Below are positions 17,837-27,700 of a DNA stretch of 64,000 nucleotides, piece by piece. Position numbers and translations under genes: made by a program. Below the pieces are notes generated by a model that worked only from the letters and a program-made list of their open reading frames with translations, did not search any database and had not been told where the DNA came from. Numbering within the stretch: the stretch's first letter is position 1; every line of letters starts with the position of its first letter. Origin of the DNA: Ornithinibacillus xuwenensis (lineage in GTDB: Bacteria > Bacillota > Bacilli > Bacillales > Amphibacillaceae); contig NZ_JBDIML010000002.1 in the NCBI RefSeq assembly GCF_039614845.1, positions 1 to 64,000 on the forward strand. The letters run 5' to 3'.

Positions 17837-18291
17837 CTAGATATTCCGTTTTATAAATTGGATTGCTGCAGCATGTAAACCCTCGTGATAGATGGTACGA
17901 GCTAATACTTGCTCAATCGTGTACATCCCCATTTCTGTTGGTTCGAATTCTTCTTCCAGTCTTTCTCCATATTTCTCACGTATTTCGTCTGGTTGATCAT
18001 ACAGCATTTCTTTTAGCGCTTGTAGGGTTGGCGTATCCTTTGTAAAATCTTTTGGACTCGTTCCAAACCCAAACCATTTGTTTAATGACGCTATAGCTGT
18101 TGTTTCTTTCGTAATAGCTTGAATCCAAAGAAACTGGTCTAAATAGATATGACCAAGATTCCACCTAATGTTATTATGAAATCCCTCTGGGATTACATCC
18201 GCTTCTTCATCCGTAACACCTTCTACCAAGCCTAATGTTTCCTTACGATATGTTTTCAGCTGGTAAATAATACATCATGGCGTTTTTTCAT
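17837..18291 (-). pseudogene. DinB-family protein, one-base frameshift near the N terminus
   Basis: The long frame (130 residues up to a TTG at 18229) encodes VEGVTDEEADVIPEGF, IRWNLGHIYLDQFLWIQ and YTIEQVLARTIYHEGLHAA, a four-helix DinB/YfiT-type fold with metal-binding histidines. It lacks the first ~25 residues. Those are found just upstream: ATG 18291 after AGAGGTGGG reads MKKRHDVLF and then stops, while the next frame reads QLKTYRKETLGL into the long frame. Loss of one base in TTTACCAG (about 18260-18267) restores MKKRHDVLF-x-QLKTYRKE. It is either a true inactivation or a sequencing error. B. subtilis has no gene here. Confidence 0.8.
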
Positions 18292-18370
18292 AACCCACCT
18301 CTTTTGTTTTTTATTTTCATAATTTAATTAATTCTAGATTATTGGAAAATATCCTTTTTGGAGAAAGATA

Positions 18371-18399
18371 TTGACACAATTCGTTCCATACTGTAATAT
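18371..18399 (+). promoter_or_regulatory. tRNA-Met promoter
   Basis: TTGACA (18371-18376) and TAATAT (18394-18399, preceded by TG) with a 17-base spacer, about 20 bases upstream of the tRNA on the plus strand. Confidence 0.85.
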
Positions 18400-18418
18400 G
18401 ATTTTTGTTGCACATTAT

Positions 18419-18492
18419 GGCGGCGTAGCTCAGCTGGCGAGAGCGTACGGTTCATACCCGTGAGGTCGTGGGTTCGATCCCCTCCGCCGCTA
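18419..18492 (+). tRNA. tRNA-Met (CAT)
   Basis: A full cloverleaf can be drawn: acceptor GGCGGCG with CGCCGCT, D arm GCTC/GAGC, anticodon stem TACGG/CCGTG with anticodon CAT at 18453-18455, and T loop TTCGATC. It closely matches the B. subtilis tRNA-Met that lies in the same yabR-spoIIE gap. Three oddities are present. It is on the plus strand, against all neighbours. The T stem GTGGG/CCCTC has a T-T mismatch. A73 is followed by TCA instead of CCA, so CCA is not encoded. Confidence 0.92.
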
Positions 18493-18500
18493 TCATTTAA

Positions 18501-18545
18501 AAACCTGTTATCTAGTAGCAAGCCTACTGCATAACAGGTTTTTTT
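18501..18545 (+). terminator. tRNA-Met terminator
   Basis: AAACCTGTTAT and ATAACAGGTTT form an 11-pair stem, with a further inner AGTAG/CTACT pairing, followed by a T run on the plus strand. Confidence 0.85.
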
Positions 18546-18580
18546 GTTAGACCGACTGATTTAGAAATCATAAACATATA

Positions 18581-18614
18581 AAAACAGCTATCTATTGCAA
18601 TAGATAGCTGTTTT
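18581..18614 (-). terminator. yabR terminator
   Basis: AAAACAGCTATCTATTG is followed directly by its exact complement (a 17-base inverted repeat) and U-rich sequence on either side, about 50 bases after yabR. It could act in both directions. Confidence 0.8.
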
Positions 18615-18667
18615 TATTAGGATTTTATGTTGAAAATTTTAGAGCATTATCGGGTAGACAGCAAATT

Positions 18668-19051
18668 CTATCCTCTTTTAGCACCTCGACCCCCACGTCT
18701 AGATTCTGTGTGCTTCTTCAAAGAGGCTAAACGATCTTCAGAATCCTTAAGAAAACGATTCATTTTCGATTCGAACGTTTCAGTTCGTTCTCTTGGATTC
18801 TGACGAACTGGTTTTTTTTCTTTTGCTTTCTTAATAGATAAACCAATCTTGCCATCCTTTTCGACATTAATTACTTTAACCTCAACTTGATCTCCTACTG
18901 ATAGGTGTTCATTAATGTCTTTGACATAGTTGTCGGCAACCTCACTAATGTGAACAAGCCCCGTTGTTCCTTCTCCAAGTTCAACAAAAGCACCAAAATT
19001 AGTGATGCCGGTTACCTTTCCTTGCAGCTTGCTGCCTACTTCAATTGACAT
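18668..19051 (-). CDS. yabR: S1 RNA-binding domain protein YabR
   Basis: A 127-residue protein with one S1 domain (residues 5-72: LQGKVTGITNFGAFVEL, then GLVHISEVADNYVKDI) and a basic, disordered tail ending RRGGRGAKRG. S1 domains bind RNA, often with the ribosome. Position right after divIC matches yabR. Its precise target is unknown. Confidence 0.92.
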   Translation of the reverse strand: MSIEVGSKLQGKVTGITNFGAFVELGEGTTGLVHISEVADNYVKDINEHLSVGDQVEVKVINVEKDGKIGLSIKKAKEKKPVRQNPRERTETFESKMNRFLKDSEDRLASLKKHTESRRGGRGAKRG

Positions 19052-19122
19052 AAAAAAAATGCTCCTCCTTAAGATTTAAATATACTTTACTTATATATTA
19101 TAGCGAAGCTGTTAAAAGTGTG

Positions 19123-19500
19123 TCAATAAGACGTGTCATCATCAGGTGTTTTAAAAATTAACTCGCCTTCTTTTGATAGAAAATATTTTGTACGAGCAAT
19201 ATCCAAAATATACTCCTCGTCGTTTAATAACTCTATCTCTTCTTTATAATCTTTCTCGTCTTTCTTTAAACTTGCTAGTTCTTCCTGAAGGAGTTTATAT
19301 TCTTCAACTTTTTCTGCTTGCAGTGCTCGTTGCTTAAAATGATATGCCGCCATGCAACCAATAACAAGTGTTACAAGTGTTGCGAAAAGTATTAAACGGC
19401 GAAATAAGCGCTGCTTTTTTCTTTTTTGCCTTTCGACATGAGCATCATATTGATCCATATAATTAGAATTTAACCTTGTTACGGTTTTTTTCGTTTGCAT
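19123..19500 (-). CDS. divIC: Cell-division protein DivIC (FtsB-like)
   Basis: Bitopic division protein acting with FtsL and DivIB. The 125-residue protein has a basic cytoplasmic end, one transmembrane segment (about 33-51: LILFATLVTLVIGCMAAYHF) and an extracellular coiled coil rich in Glu, Leu and Lys (about 55-95). It lies four bases after yabQ, in the usual yabP-yabQ-divIC order. Confidence 0.95.
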   Translation of the reverse strand: MQTKKTVTRLNSNYMDQYDAHVERQKRKKQRLFRRLILFATLVTLVIGCMAAYHFKQRALQAEKVEEYKLLQEELASLKKDEKDYKEEIELLNDEEYILDIARTKYFLSKEGELIFKTPDDDTSY

Positions 19501-19504
19501 AGCG

Positions 19505-20104
19505 TCACCTCCTCTTAGATGATATATACTGTAAACACTTTCTACATATATTCTGTATTTTACTATAAATTCCTGCTAAATTGTGTAAAAATAATTTGAA
19601 TTTTTTTGGTAGCAGGCTGTATAACCACTGTAAAATCCATTTTACTGGAAGAAATATCGTTTTTAATACAAACCGCAATACGACAATACATGTGTTCACA
19701 AGGAAGATTATACAAGCAACGAGTAACGCTATAATATATTGAATTGGTGCAATAATAATTGTCTTCACTAGCTTATTCACAAACTGTAGGATTCGTAATA
19801 AAATGCTAATAATTCGTTCTAATAGGCGTTTATATAGATTGGCAGCTAGTACTTGATAGATTGCAAAGCCTAACAAGCAAGCGGCAAAGACATATAGCCT
19901 TAGCTCCCCAGAATTCACAAGAAATAATACATAATATAAAATGAATACCTGAGTGAGCCAAAAGCTAATTTCCATAAGATATACTAAAAATATATGGTGC
20001 TTCCAATGCCTGTGGAATCGACGAAAGGTATCTAAAGCAGTCCCTAAGTAAAAGCCTCCAGCTACCATGGAAACCATCGTATAAAACTGGACACTAAGTG
20101 TCAT
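19505..20104 (-). CDS. yabQ: Spore-cortex membrane protein YabQ
   Basis: A 199-residue integral membrane protein needed for spore cortex formation in B. subtilis. Hydrophobic segments run from about 5-25, 35-60 and 65-85, then a long amphipathic/hydrophobic stretch to about 150, and a basic tail ending in SSKRR. Its ATG overlaps the yabP stop (ATGA), indicating translational coupling. Confidence 0.88.
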   Translation of the reverse strand: MTLSVQFYTMVSMVAGGFYLGTALDTFRRFHRHWKHHIFLVYLMEISFWLTQVFILYYVLFLVNSGELRLYVFAACLLGFAIYQVLAANLYKRLLERIISILLRILQFVNKLVKTIIIAPIQYIIALLVACIIFLVNTCIVVLRFVLKTIFLPVKWILQWLYSLLPKKFKLFLHNLAGIYSKIQNICRKCLQYISSKRR

Positions 20105-20403
20105 CGAAATAGCTTGCTAAAGAATCCTTTAGCCTTCTCCTGCTGGTGTTCATCTACATAGGACATCTCGTAAACCTTTCCTTTAATAGAGACAACACCT
20201 TCGCCAACATCTAAATTCTTTAATTGTAGGTTTTGACCACGAATGATTAAATAGCCCATTACCGTTTCTAATAAAAATTCTTCATTATCAAAGCTATCGA
20301 CTTCTTTCACACCTGTAATCTCTATTAGTCTGCGATTGTTAATTTTTAACTGATGATCCTGCTGTTGGACCCTTGTCGTATTTTCTTTTTCATAATAGTT
20401 CAT
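20101..20403 (-). CDS. yabP: Sporulation protein YabP
   Basis: A 100-residue YabP/YqfC-family protein needed for spore cortex formation and localised near the forespore in B. subtilis. Visible features are NRRLIEITGVKEVDSFDNEE and LETVMGYLIIRGQNLQLKNL, with a C-terminal VYEMSYV. The start follows GGAGGAAGC. It is the first gene of the yabP-yabQ pair, 53 bases after rqcP. Confidence 0.93.
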   Translation of the reverse strand: MNYYEKENTTRVQQQDHQLKINNRRLIEITGVKEVDSFDNEEFLLETVMGYLIIRGQNLQLKNLDVGEGVVSIKGKVYEMSYVDEHQQEKAKGFFSKLFR

Positions 20404-20456
20404 ATCCGCTTCCTCCTTATCAGTAATAATTTATGAAAGGAGGGACAAGTATAGAA

Positions 20457-20720
20457 CTATTGCACCTCAATTTTTTCTTCTTTAATAATTCTATATAACA
20501 AGTCTGCTTCTTCTTTTCGAACGGTTTCTTTTAGGGAGGTTACTTCAACCGTTACAAGCTTCTGCCCAAATTTAATTTCTAGCGTATCTCCAATGGCTAC
20601 GATTGAAGATGCTTTCGCTTGATTTCCATTAATGGAGATTCTCCCTTGATCCGCTACCTCTTTTGCTAAAGTACGTCTTTTAATTAAGCGTGACACTTTT
20701 AAAAATTTATCTAAACGCAA
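20457..20720 (-). CDS. rqcP: RqcP, S4-domain ribosome-quality-control protein (YabO)
   Basis: An 87-residue S4 RNA-binding protein, beginning MRLDKFLKVSRLIKRRTLAK and continuing QGRISINGNQAKASSIVAIG. In Bacilli it works with RqcH to add C-terminal alanine tails to stalled nascent chains on the 50S subunit. It begins seven bases after mazG. Confidence 0.94.
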   Translation of the reverse strand: MRLDKFLKVSRLIKRRTLAKEVADQGRISINGNQAKASSIVAIGDTLEIKFGQKLVTVEVTSLKETVRKEEADLLYRIIKEEKIEVQ

Positions 20721-20726
20721 TTTTCT

Positions 20727-22175
20727 TCACTCTCTTTCCTTTGCTTTTTCCCAGTAATAGTCCATCTCTTCTATTTCCGTTTGCATGATGTCTTTTCCGT
20801 TAGCCTCTAATTGCTCCTCAATAAAGGAAAATCGACTGATGAACTTTTGATTTGTTTGATTTAGTGCATTCTCTGGATTGATTTTATAATATCTTGCTAA
20901 ATTAGCAAGTACAAATAATACATCTCCAAATTCCTTTTCTAGCTCTACTGCATTGTTTGTATCAATTGCCTCTTTCACTTCCTCTATTTCTTCATTCAGC
21001 TTCTTCCAAATATCACCGACATCACTCCAGTCAAACCCTACCTTTGCAGCCTTCTTTTGTAATTTATAAGCCTTTGCTAGAGATGGTAGATTTCTCGGTA
21101 TCCCGTCAAGAATTGATTTCCTAGCTTCTCCCTTTTCTTTTCTTTTTAGATCTTCCCAATTTGTTGTTACGTCATTTACCGATTCTACTTGCACAGTAGA
21201 AAATACATGTGGATGTCGATATATCATCTTATCGGTAATAGATTGTATCACATCATCAATTGTGAAATAGCCATCATCTTCACCAATTTGACTATGGAGC
21301 ATTATTTGTAATAAGACATCTCCAAGCTCTTCAATAATTCCATGGTCATCTTGCTCATCGATTGCATCAATTAACTCATAAACCTCTTCAATTGCGTATT
21401 CTCTTAGTGATTCATGTGTTTGTTCTTTGTCCCACGGACAGCCTTCTGGACCTCTTAGTGTTGCAATTACTTCTCTAAGCCTTGCAAAGGTGTGATTTAA
21501 TCGTTCTGCTGCTATTGGTGGTATGTAAACACTCGTTAAATTACTAATCTCCATGGAATGGTCCAATTCTTCTAATGGAATTGTCGTTATTTTTTCATCC
21601 TTACTTCCTGCGGCATCAATAATGGTAACGGGATATTCAGCAGGTAAATCCTCTAGTAACGCTATCTTAACCTCAGAAGCAATAAATCGATCATACACCT
21701 GGCAAAAGATGATATGATGCCGATAATCAAGCTGGCTTCGACTAAAGCCTGTCCCATCTACAAATTGAAACCCTTCAATCGGGTCAATCCGAAGTGAAGT
21801 AAATAAGGCATCTAGGTAGCTTTGTCCACCAACCAAGTCCACCTGAACTTCCCCTTGCTCCAACAAGAGCTGTACGGTCTTCTCTGCGAGCATTGGATGA
21901 CCAGGCACCGCATAAATAATTGATTCTGACTTCGATTTTTCCATAAGAACCTTTACGATTTCATGATAAACAGATTCAAATTCCGTTTCCTGTTCATACA
22001 AATAATCAAAAGCAAAGAATGAAACACCCTCCTGCTCCAGTGTCTGGATGACAGGATGATCGATGGTTCGCACAAAAACAGTACGAGAAGTATCCTTCAA
22101 TTTGCGATATATTCCTAATGGTAGTTGTTCCATATCACCTGCTCCTAAGCCGATGACTTCAATATGTTGTTCCAT
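20727..22175 (-). CDS. mazG: Tetrapyrrole-methylase/MazG fusion, nucleoside triphosphate pyrophosphohydrolase (YabN)
   Basis: The 482-residue fusion has an N-terminal SAM-dependent tetrapyrrole methylase-like domain (VIGLGAGDMEQLPLGIYRKL; YAVPGHPMLAEKTVQLLL) and, from about residue 238, a MazG hydrolase with LRGPEGCPWDKEQTHESL and the metal-binding EEVYELIDAID. The MazG part degrades (d)NTPs. The fusion is standard in Bacilli; the methylase substrate is unknown. Confidence 0.95.
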   Translation of the reverse strand: MEQHIEVIGLGAGDMEQLPLGIYRKLKDTSRTVFVRTIDHPVIQTLEQEGVSFFAFDYLYEQETEFESVYHEIVKVLMEKSKSESIIYAVPGHPMLAEKTVQLLLEQGEVQVDLVGGQSYLDALFTSLRIDPIEGFQFVDGTGFSRSQLDYRHHIIFCQVYDRFIASEVKIALLEDLPAEYPVTIIDAAGSKDEKITTIPLEELDHSMEISNLTSVYIPPIAAERLNHTFARLREVIATLRGPEGCPWDKEQTHESLREYAIEEVYELIDAIDEQDDHGIIEELGDVLLQIMLHSQIGEDDGYFTIDDVIQSITDKMIYRHPHVFSTVQVESVNDVTTNWEDLKRKEKGEARKSILDGIPRNLPSLAKAYKLQKKAAKVGFDWSDVGDIWKKLNEEIEEVKEAIDTNNAVELEKEFGDVLFVLANLARYYKINPENALNQTNQKFISRFSFIEEQLEANGKDIMQTEIEEMDYYWEKAKERE

Positions 22176-22187
22176 GTATTACTCCTC

Positions 22188-23726
22188 CTACTTATTTCGT
22201 AACAATCTTGAACCAAATGGTAGCATGGATAACTCCTTATCCGAAAATGCTTGATAACGCACTAGTAATAGAAAATAAATAATACCTCCAGTAAATGATA
22301 CAAAGAGGACATATAAAAGCAATTCAAATCGCGAAAATGTTTCTGTGCTAGCGATAAGGTCAACTGCTATTAGAAAAACAATCATACTCAAACAAGCAAT
22401 CAACAAAGCCTTCCAATTGACGTGCTTTCGTAAACGAATACCGACTACATTTCGTTTCAATTCTAGGAATGAAACGATAACTAAACCTAATAAGCTCACG
22501 ATCGTACCGATTGCACTACCAGTAATCCCTAGCAGAGGGACTAATATATAATTAGCAGCCCATTTTATCATAAAAGAACCAACAATAATTAGTGCAGTCC
22601 GCTTTAAAAAGCCCATCCCTTGTAAGATAGAACAGGAAGTAATAGCCATAGCACTTAATAGGATTGCAATCATAAGAACCATTAAGCTGGTATCTCCTTG
22701 ATTATCTTGATACAAAAGTTTATTTACTTCTGGAAATAGGAATATAATCCCAACGGTTGCACCTACAGCAAGGTAAAAGCTTAAGCTAACTCCTCGGTTA
22801 ATCTGTTCATGGAATTGTTTTGTAGTTACATTCCGGGATACCTGGGGAATTAATGCTAATCCAAATGCGGATCCAAATACCGCACCGATTTGAATTAATG
22901 GCTGTCCACGATCAAAAACTCCCTTTGCCTCCATTGCCTCTTGTGAGGAATAGCCATGCGCCACTAAACCAGAAACAATTGTTGTCGCATCTGCAAATTG
23001 AATAATCAAGAGAATCATATGATTAATAGATGCAATCAAGCCAAATGTAAGGATAGTTTTCACATAATATCTCCACGGTATAGCTTTGTCTAGCTTTGGT
23101 ACATGTCTATATTGTTTGATAAAAACTAGCAGGATTATTATTGCCACGAATGCGCCAGCAATTGCAGCAATACCTGCTAAAGATCCAACTACATAAATAT
23201 CCCATCCATAGATAGCAACCATGAATGCTCCTGTAATAATAATGGCAACACGAATAAGCTGTTCGCCAACCTGCGAGTAGGCTGTGGGCTTCATATCTGA
23301 TTTCCCTTGAAAAATCCCTCTTAATAAAGCAGAAAAAGGGACGAACAAAAATACGATACTCGTTATTTTATAGGGAGTAACTAAATTTTCATCACCAACC
23401 CATGACGCTAATGTTGTTGCATTAACGTACAACAATACTGACGCTATTCCGCAAATTCCCATTAAAATGATGAAAATGGGAAGTGCAAAATGCTTATATG
23501 ATAGTTCTTCTGATTCTGCAGATAGCTTCGAGACAGCTGTCGGAAATCCGTACAAAGCTAATACTAATGCTATACCAACGATTGGATAAACTTGCTGATA
23601 AATATAAAACCCTACATCACCAGTAAGATTTTGTAACGGTATTCGGTATCCAGCACTCAAAATCTTACTCACAATACCAGCTAATGTAAGTAATAATGCC
23701 CCTTTAACATATGTATTCGATTCCAT
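22188..23726 (-). CDS. yabM: SpoVB/MurJ-family polysaccharide exporter YabM
   Basis: A 512-residue polytopic membrane protein of the MOP flippase superfamily, with about 14 hydrophobic segments. The N terminus GALLLTLAGIVSKILSAGYR followed by IPLQNLTGDVG is typical of the SpoVB/YtgP/YabM group, which includes lipid-linked precursor flippases. The position between spoVT and mazG matches yabM. Which lipid-linked substrate it moves is not known. Confidence 0.9.
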   Translation of the reverse strand: MESNTYVKGALLLTLAGIVSKILSAGYRIPLQNLTGDVGFYIYQQVYPIVGIALVLALYGFPTAVSKLSAESEELSYKHFALPIFIILMGICGIASVLLYVNATTLASWVGDENLVTPYKITSIVFLFVPFSALLRGIFQGKSDMKPTAYSQVGEQLIRVAIIITGAFMVAIYGWDIYVVGSLAGIAAIAGAFVAIIILLVFIKQYRHVPKLDKAIPWRYYVKTILTFGLIASINHMILLIIQFADATTIVSGLVAHGYSSQEAMEAKGVFDRGQPLIQIGAVFGSAFGLALIPQVSRNVTTKQFHEQINRGVSLSFYLAVGATVGIIFLFPEVNKLLYQDNQGDTSLMVLMIAILLSAMAITSCSILQGMGFLKRTALIIVGSFMIKWAANYILVPLLGITGSAIGTIVSLLGLVIVSFLELKRNVVGIRLRKHVNWKALLIACLSMIVFLIAVDLIASTETFSRFELLLYVLFVSFTGGIIYFLLLVRYQAFSDKELSMLPFGSRLLRNK

Positions 23727-23825
23727 AAATGACGTCCTTTAACCTGAAGGGGATTCCCCATAAAATTCCACTTTATTATAGCATAGTTGTCACTGTAACC
23801 ATGAAGAGGTAATGAATTTTAAAAA

Positions 23826-23860
23826 GGGCAAAAATCAGTATCGCATACTAATTTTTGCCC
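23826..23860 (-). terminator. spoVT terminator
   Basis: GGGCAAAAAT and ATTTTTGCCC plus inner AGTAT/ATACT form a long stem with one mismatch, followed by TTTTTAAAA on the minus strand, 17 bases after spoVT. Confidence 0.85.
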
Positions 23861-23877
23861 ATTCCATATGTGTACCG

Positions 23878-24414
23878 TTATTCCATCTGTTTTGCTAAAA
23901 AGCTTGCTGCTGTTTCTAAAGCCTTCTGCTCTACTTCACTAAGCTTCTCTCCATCTCTTGAAAACATCACCACACACCCTATCGGATCTCCATTAGCAAT
24001 AATTGGGCTTGCACAATACGAATTTACCTCCTCTTCTTTACCAGGTAATAATTCTATTGTGGTTGCCTCTGTCTCGATGGTTTGTGATCTGTTTTCGATT
24101 GCTTTTTCAATTTTTGAACCAATGTTTTTATTTAAGTAATCTTTTTTTGATTCGCCTGCTACTGCAATGATTTCATCCCGGTCACATATAAGTACCGGAA
24201 AATGTAAGGAATCAAACAATGCTTGTGCATACTCCGTTGCAAAGTTACCTAACTCATTAATTGGAGAGTATTTTTTTAAAATAACTTCGCCTTCACGGTC
24301 AATAAAAATTTCCAGTGGATCTCCTTCTCGAATTCGTAAAGTTCTTCTAATTTCTTTCGGGATGACTACTCTACCTAAATCATCAATCCGTCTTACAATT
24401 CCTGTTGCCTTCAT
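23878..24414 (-). CDS. spoVT: Stage V sporulation regulator SpoVT
   Basis: Modulates sigma-G-dependent forespore genes. The 178-residue protein has an AbrB-type swapped-hairpin DNA-binding domain at the N terminus (MKATGIVRRIDDLGRVVIPK, then EIRRTLRIREGDPLEIF) and a GAF-like domain from about residue 55 (CVVMFSRDGEKLSEVEQ). A CATCATA 15 bases or so upstream resembles a sigma-G -10, but no good -35 accompanies it. Confidence 0.95.
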   Translation of the reverse strand: MKATGIVRRIDDLGRVVIPKEIRRTLRIREGDPLEIFIDREGEVILKKYSPINELGNFATEYAQALFDSLHFPVLICDRDEIIAVAGESKKDYLNKNIGSKIEKAIENRSQTIETEATTIELLPGKEEEVNSYCASPIIANGDPIGCVVMFSRDGEKLSEVEQKALETAASFLAKQME

Positions 24415-24772
24415 TGAATGAAGCCTCGCTTTCTTATGATGATTTCTAGTGCAATTTGTTTTAGAAGCTTAGCCTGATATGTGTCGCAATAATGGTGATA
24501 GAGTTTCTGGTTAGGTTCATCTAAGTAGAATCCATAACCTAAGTACAAGTTCTACAACCTTTGTTTTCTTGCTATGTTTTTTGATGTCCCTAAAACGCCA
24601 GTTGTGTTTTATAGTATTAATCATCTTGGAAGAACTATACATGAAATACCATATTCTCACAGAATAACCTTCAATCTTTATGAAAAAAACCTGTATAAGT
24701 CGACTATAAAATCGACGTTTTACATAAAAAAAACAGTGGGTAATTACCCACTGTTTGATTGACTTTACCGCG
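24415..24772. other. Intergenic region between mfd and spoVT
   Basis: About 360 bases without a credible gene. It holds the mfd terminator at 24731-24756 and a short dyad, GTCGA and TCGAC separated by eight bases (24698-24714). The rest is the spoVT upstream region. Short open frames here look random. Confidence 0.5.
24731..24756 (-). terminator. mfd terminator
   Basis: AAACAGTGGGTAA and TTACCCACTGTTT form a perfect palindrome followed by a T run on the minus strand, just after the mfd stop. Confidence 0.85.
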
Positions 24773-27700
24773 TTAACGATTAACATTTTCCAATTTACTA
24801 ATGAATTCTTTTACCACTTCATAGCGCTTATAGCTTGTTTCTCGATTAAATCGGTAAATTACCTTGAGTTTATTCTGTTCTGTACCTAGCATTATTTCTC
24901 TGCCAAATTCATTTGCTAGCTCAAATATTTTTGCTCCGTCAACAAGCTGACTTCTATCTTCTGAGAGCAACCATTCAATTTTATTATTTTTTTCTGAAAT
25001 GGACTCTACTCGTTCACGTTTGGATAACCATCTAAGCTCCGAAACAATGAATAAGTTCTCTACTTCAGTTGGGAAATCACCAAATCGATCAAGCAATTCA
25101 TCCTTCAACTCCATCACATCTGAGGAGGATGTGATAGTTTGAAATTGTTTGTACATATCAATTTTTTGCTTTTCATCTGCTATATACGTTTCTGGAATAT
25201 AAGCATCAATTGACAGAATAAGCTCTGGATCAAATGGCTTTACTTCCTCAATATCCTTGCCTTGCTTCTTCGCCTCTATTGCATCTTTTAGCATTTGGTT
25301 GTACATGTCAAAACCTACAGAATCAATGAATCCATGCTGTTGTGCACCAAGTAAATTACCGGCACCCCGAATCGATAAATCCCGCATTGCAATCTTAAAC
25401 CCAGAACCTAATTCAGTAAATTCCTTAATTGCCTGAAGTCTTTTCTCCGCAACCTCTGTGAGCACCTTATCCTTTTTGTAGGTGAAATATGCATAGGCAA
25501 CCCGATTCGAACGCCCTACACGTCCTCGCAACTGATAAAGCTGGCTCAATCCCATGCGGTCTGCATCATATACAATCAACGTATTCACATTCGGGATGTC
25601 TACTCCTGTCTCAATAATGGTTGTGCTAACTAGGACATCAAATTCACCCTCTAAAAATCCAAACATGACATTTTCTAATTCCGTTTCATTCATTTGACCA
25701 TGCGCAATAGCAACTCTTGCATCTGGAACAAGCATACCAATATCCCGAGCCATTTTATCAATGTTCTCTACTCGGTTGTATAAGAAAAACACTTGGCCAC
25801 CACGTGCCATCTCTCTTTCAATTGCTTCCCGTATTAAAACCGGATTGTATTCCAAAACATAGGTTTGGATAGGAAAACGGTTCTCCGGTGGTGTCTCAAT
25901 AACGGATAGATCACGAACCCCAAGCATTGACATATGCAATGTACGAGGGATTGGTGTTGCTGTTAAGGTTAATACATCGATATTGGATTTCATCTGTTTA
26001 ATTTTCTCTTTATGCTTCACTCCAAAGCGTTGTTCTTCATCTACAATGAGTAGTCCAAGATCATGATAGTGAATGTCTTTTGAAAGCAAACGATGTGTGC
26101 CGATTACCACATCTACTAATCCACGTTTTAAGCCATCGGTCGTTTCCTTCTGTTGCTTTGGTGTTCGAAATCTACTTAATAGACCGATATTAATCGGATA
26201 ATCCTGAAACCGTTCTCGAATTGTTTCATAATGCTGCTGGGCTAAAATCGTTGTCGGAACTAAGATAGCAACCTGCTTTCCGTCCGCTACCGCTTTAAAT
26301 GCTGCACGAATGGCAACCTCTGTTTTTCCATATCCAACATCACCACATAATAAGCGATCCATTGGTCTTTCTTTTTCCATATCCTGTTTAATTTCCTCAA
26401 TACAACGCAATTGATCCTCTGTCTCTTGGTACGGAAAAGATGCATCAAATTCTCTTTGTAGCTCTCCATCTGTTGAGAAGGCAAAGCCTTTTCTAGATTC
26501 TCTTTCTGCATACAGCTTAATAAGATCATCGGCTATATCTTCAACAGAGGATTGGACCTTTCGCTTAACCTTCGTCCATTCACTACCACCTAATTTATAT
26601 AGCTTTGGTTCCTTGCCTTCAGAACCTACATATTTTTGTACCAAATCAATTTGATCAATTGGTACAAATAATTTGTCATCACCTGAATACTTAATGAGCA
26701 TGTAGTCCTTGTGCTTGTCACTTACTTCTAATGTTTCAATTCCTAAGTAACGACCAATACCATGATTGGCATGGACCACATAGTCTCCTACCTTTAATTC
26801 CTGATAGTTTTGAATACGCTCTGCATTGGAGATGTTCTGTTTCTTCCTTGTGCGCTTCGAGCGTTTTTTAAACAGCTCATTCTCTGTAATCAGAGCAAGC
26901 TTATGCATCGGTAATTCTATTCCAGCACTTAAATTTCCAACCACAATGGTTGGAATGTCAACTGGTAGTTTTAAATTATTGGTCACGGTTGCTTCAATAT
27001 CATAATCCGATAAAATAGCATGTACTTTTTCCGCTCTATCCTCACTTGGTGCCATGATTACAACGGAGAAATCACCTTTTTTCCATCGTTGCAATTCATT
27101 CTTGAATAAATGCATTTGCCCATGAAACTCCTGCATTGCCCTCGAGGAGAGATTGATAATATTCTGCGGATTCGTATTTGGAATATGACGTAAAAATACA
27201 GACATATAGATACGACGAGCGTGCATATTTCCCCAAATGGTATGCCAATCAAATGAGAAACTACTATTTGCTACCATTTTACTTGCTTCTAATAGGCTAC
27301 TGTACCACTCTGCTTCTTCATGATCTAAATTCGTTGCGGTCTCCTGTATTCTACTCATCTCATCCAGTATGATAATCCCGTTAGAAGGCAAATAATCTAA
27401 TAAACTAGCAGGATCATTATAGAAAAATCCGATATATTTCTGCATCTCTTGATAACGCTCTAAATTTTTCAATCGAGATATTTCTGGCTCAATCGTTTCC
27501 ATAAGCGTCTCTTTTGCGGAGTCAGATTTTAGCTTACCTAATGTAGTTGCAAAAGCCTCTTCTAATCTCTCTGCTCCAGTTAAAATATCTTCATCTGATA
27601 ATAGTAACTCGGTAGCAGGACCAACACTGATATGCTCCAGTCTATCTAATGAACGCTGTGTATCCGCGTCAAAATAACGGATCGAGTCCACCTCATCATC

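Noticed and set aside
18339..18521. Open frame antisense to the tRNA with GGDRTHDL
   Set aside because: This peptide is a well-known artefact of translating the complement of a tRNA gene.
24517..24786. 89-codon frame upstream of mfd's end
   Set aside because: It runs through the mfd terminator and has biased, low-complexity composition.
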